The position numbers were made by a program, and so were the translations under genes. Shown piece by piece: positions 61,401-64,000 of a stretch of 64,000 nucleotides of DNA. Source of the DNA: Calliopsis andreniformis. Its lineage: Eukaryota; Arthropoda; Insecta; Hymenoptera; Andrenidae. A model generated the notes under the pieces. It searched no databases. It saw only the letters and a list, made by a program, of their open reading frames with translations, and was not told the DNA's origin. The number at the start of each line of letters is the position of its first letter. Position 1 is the stretch's first letter. The stretch lies in contig NW_027480449.1 in NCBI RefSeq assembly GCF_051401765.1, forward strand, positions 248,001 through 312,000, in the 5' to 3' direction.

Positions 61401-64000
61401 CACTGCTACTGACCATGCTGCTGACACTGACACTGCTGCTGATCCTGACAATGCTCCTGACACTGCTCCAGCCACTGACACTGACACTGCACCTGACACT
61501 ACTCCTGAAATAGCTGCTGTCACTGACACTTCTCCTGTCACTGCTCCTGACACTGACGGTGCTGCTGATCCTGAGAATGCTCCTGACACTGCTCCTGACA
61601 CTGACACTGCTCCTGGCACTGCTGCTGACACTGGCACTGCTGCTGTTCCTGAGAATACCCCTGAATCTGCTCCTCACACTGGCACTGCTACTGACCATGC
61701 TCCTGACACTGACACTGCCACTGACACTGCCCCTGACACTGCTCCTGACACTGCTCCTGTCACTGACACTGCTCCTGTCACTGACACTGCTCGCCACACT
61801 GCTCCTAACACTGACACTGCTCCTGTCACTGCTCCTGATACTGCCACTGACCCTGACACTGCTCCTGACACTGACACTGCTGCTGATACTGACAATGCTC
61901 CTGCCACTGCTCCTGACACAGCTCCTGACACTGACATTGCTCCTGGCACTGACAGTGCTCCTGACACTGCTCCTGAGATAGACACTGCTCCTGACACTGC
62001 TCCTGACACTGACACTGCTCCTGACACTGCTCCTGACACTGACACTGCTCCGCATACTGCTCCTGGCACTTACACTGCTGCTGACACTGATCCTAACACA
62101 GACACTGCTGCTGATACTGACAATGCTCCTGACACGGCTCCTGACACAGACACAGCTCCTGACACTGCTCCCGACACTGACACTGCTCCTGATACTGCTC
62201 CTGACACTGGTCCTGACACTGACGCTTGTCCTGACACGGCTCCTGAAACTGACACTGGTCCTGACACTGCTCCTGACACAGACACTGCTCCTCACACTGC
62301 TCCTGACTCTGACACTGCACCTGAGAAAGCTCCTGACACTGACGCTGCACCCGACACTGCTCCTGACGCTGCACCTGACACTGCTCCTGACACAGGCACT
62401 GCTCCTGATACTGCCACTGACACTGACACTGCTCCTGACACAGCTCCTGACACTGACACTTCTCCTGACACTGCTCCTGACCCTGCTCCTGACTCAGACA
62501 CTGCTCCTGACACTGCTCCTGATACTGACACTGGCACCGACACTGACACTGCTGGTGATCCTGACAATGCTCCTGACACAGCTCCAGTCACTGACACTGA
62601 CACTGCACCTGACACTACTCCTGAAATAGCTGCTGTCACTGACACTTCTCCTGTCACTGCTCCTTACACTGACGGTGCTGCTCATCCTGAGAATGCTCCT
62701 GATACTGGTCCTGACACTGCTGCTGACACTGGCACTGCTGCTGTTCCTGAGAATGCCCCTGAATCTGCTCCTCACACTGACACTGCTCCTGACACTGCTC
62801 CTGACACTGACACTGATCCTAACACTGCTCCTGACACTGACACTACCGCTGACACTGTTCCGAACATTGCAGCTGACACTGACACTGCTCCTGACACTGG
62901 CACTGTACCTGACACTGCTCCTGACACTGACACTGCTCCTGCCACTGTTCCTGACACTGCTGCTCACAAAGACACTGCTCCTGACACTGACACTGCTCCT
63001 CACACTGCTCCTGATACTGACACTGGCACTGCTACTGGCCATGCTCCTGACACTGACACTGCTGCTGATCCTGACAATGCTCCTGACGCTGCTCCAGTCA
63101 CTGACACTGACACTGCACCTGACACTACTCCTGAAATAGATGCTGTCACTGACACTTCTCCTGTCACTGCTCCTGACACTGACGCTGCTGCCGATCCTGA
63201 GAATGCTCCTGACACTGCTCCTGTCACTGACACAGCTCCTGAGAGTGCTCCTGACACTGGCACTGCTGCTGTTCCTGAGAATGCCCCTGAATCTGGTCCT
63301 CACACTGACTCTGCTCCTGACACTGCTCCTGGCACTGACACTGTCACTGCTCCTGACACTGACTCTGCTCCTGACACTGCTACTGACACTGACACTGCTC
63401 CTGATACTGGCACTGACACTGCTCCTCACACTGCTCCTGACACTGCTCCTGACACTGACCCTGTTCCTGACACTACTCCTGAAACTGCTCCAGACACTGA
63501 CACTGCTCCAGCCACTGACACTGCTCCTGACACTGCTCCTGACATAGACACTGCTCCTGACACTGCTCCTGACATAGACACTGCTCCTGACACTGCTCCT
63601 GACACTGACACTGCTCCTGACACTGACACTGCTCCGCATACTGCTCCTGGCACTTACACTGCTGCTGACACTATTCCTAACACAGACACTGCTGCTCATA
63701 CTGACAATGCTCCTGACACGGCTCCTGACACAGGCACAGCTCCTGACACTGCTCCCGAAACTGACACTGCTCCTGATACTGCTCCTGACACTGGTCCTGA
63801 CACTGACGCTTGTCCTGACACTGCTCCTGAAACTGACACTGGTCCTGAACTGCTCCTGACACAGACACTGCTCCTTACACTGCTCCTGACTCTGACACTG
63901 CACCTGAGAATGCTCCTGACACTGACGCTGCACCCGACACTGCTCCTGACGCTGCACCTGACACTGCTCCTGACACAGGCACTGCTCCTGATACTGCCAC
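58411..64000 (+). CDS. Candidate Asp/Thr/Ala/Pro repeat frame, segment 9 (3' partial)
   Basis: After the fourth GGCC insertion the APDT phase is open from 58411 to 63849, with a Leu-rich cassette at 59227-59406. The frame then passes through the CCTGAACTG deletion at 63848 into Leu/Thr phase and leaves the window without a stop. The first in-frame ATG is at 59368, inside the cassette. The region is a copy of 41781-47370, so anything concluded about segment 4 applies here too. The APDT reading itself continues in another phase from 63849 to the window end. Confidence 0.25.
59227..59406 (+). other. Compensated frameshift cassette, copy 5
   Basis: It lies 16,630 bp after copy 3, inside the large block duplicated at the right end of the window. 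Its left flank matches copies 1 and 3. Confidence 0.9.

Larger units (their letters stand above)
1..64000. repeat. 64 kb hexamer-lattice tandem-repeat array (minisatellite-like), fills the whole window
   Basis: Every part of the window is built from the words GACACT and GCTCCT and near variants (for example GACACA, GATACT, GACGCT, GTCACT, GGCACT, CACACT, GAGAAT, GCACCT, GCTGCT, GGTCCT, TGTCCT). The commonest phrases are the 12-mer GCTCCTGACACT, the 18-mer GCTCCTGACACTGACACT and a 30-bp phrase combining the two. Length differences between copies are almost always multiples of 6 bp. The + strand is C-rich and G-poor: the 12-mer has five C and two G. No unique sequence interrupts the array and neither end is reached, so its true size is unknown. 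There is no gene-free stretch of a different character to describe. Whether it is transcribed or translated cannot be decided here. Confidence 0.98.
58041..64000. repeat. Duplicate block at offset 16,630 bp (right end of window)
   Basis: This is a nearly exact copy of 41411-47370. It joins the upstream sequence at 58040/58041, where the 6-bp register is broken. Upstream of the joint the sequence matches 21084-21637 instead (offset 36,402 bp). Confidence 0.9.

Noticed and set aside
1..64000. CRISPR array
   Set aside because: Repeats are contiguous hexamer phrases without unique spacers of constant length, and no cas-like gene is present.
1..64000. Transposon, insertion sequence or integrase
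   Set aside because: There is no terminal inverted repeat, target-site duplication or transposase-like reading. Large copies are segmental duplications of the same array.
1..64000. Promoters, ribosome-binding sites, terminators, tRNA or rRNA
   Set aside because: The lattice contains no AT-rich boxes, purine-rich leader, hairpin-plus-T-run or cloverleaf. Any match would be a chance word repeated hundreds of times.

Overview
The whole 64 kb window is one uninterrupted, register-keeping tandem-repeat array on a hexamer lattice. Two words, GACACT and GCTCCT, plus one- or two-base variants of them, are strung together in 12-, 18- and 30-bp phrases from the first base to the last. I see no unique sequence, no tRNA or rRNA, no recognisable enzyme or structural gene, no promoter, ribosome-binding site or terminator, and no insertion sequence or CRISPR array. 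The organism cannot be named from this window. An array of this length with nested higher-order repeats looks more like a eukaryotic minisatellite/satellite, or the repeat region of a giant gene, than a typical prokaryotic locus. That is an inference with low to moderate confidence.

On the + strand one phase reads as a Thr/Asp/Ala/Pro polymer (ideal unit APDTAPDTDT, called the APDT phase below). It contains no stop codon and no methionine wherever the lattice is unbroken. The next phase reads as a Leu/Thr polymer (LLTL). It is closed only where ATAG occurs, that is at Glu-Ile, Asp-Ile or Asn-Ile of the APDT phase. The third + phase is full of TGA. All three minus-strand phases are also open for long distances (V-S-G-A, S-V-R-S and Q-C-Q-E polymers). 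Long open frames are therefore partly a property of the repeat itself and are weak evidence of coding.

Layout by APDT phase (lengths are codon arithmetic): 3-8072; 8059-15351; 15338-41794, the longest at 8,818 residues; 41781-47219; 47219-48976; 48969-51449; 51449-58045; 58041-58424; 58411-63849; and 63849 to the end. The breaks are a small set of single-base indels plus one junction. A +1 (GGCC for GGC) occurs four times and always ends the frame in G-H-C-S-stop. A -1 (CCTGAACTG) occurs three times. A single-copy +1 lies at 48969, and a lattice-breaking junction at 58040/58041. A 180-bp cassette bounded by a -1 and a +1 occurs five times and turns the Asp-rich reading into 60 Leu-rich residues without any stop.

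On top of the lattice lie higher-order repeats with offsets of 156, 1,110, 4,230, 6,481, 7,279, 7,680, 16,630 and about 33,700 bp. The copies look nearly identical. The frame-breaking indels are carried along inside these copies, so most are inherited variants rather than independent read errors. If the locus is coding, it is a giant, extremely acidic, probably unstructured repeat protein whose start lies outside the window. If it is non-coding, it is a higher-order minisatellite with unusual six-frame properties. The sequence alone does not settle which.
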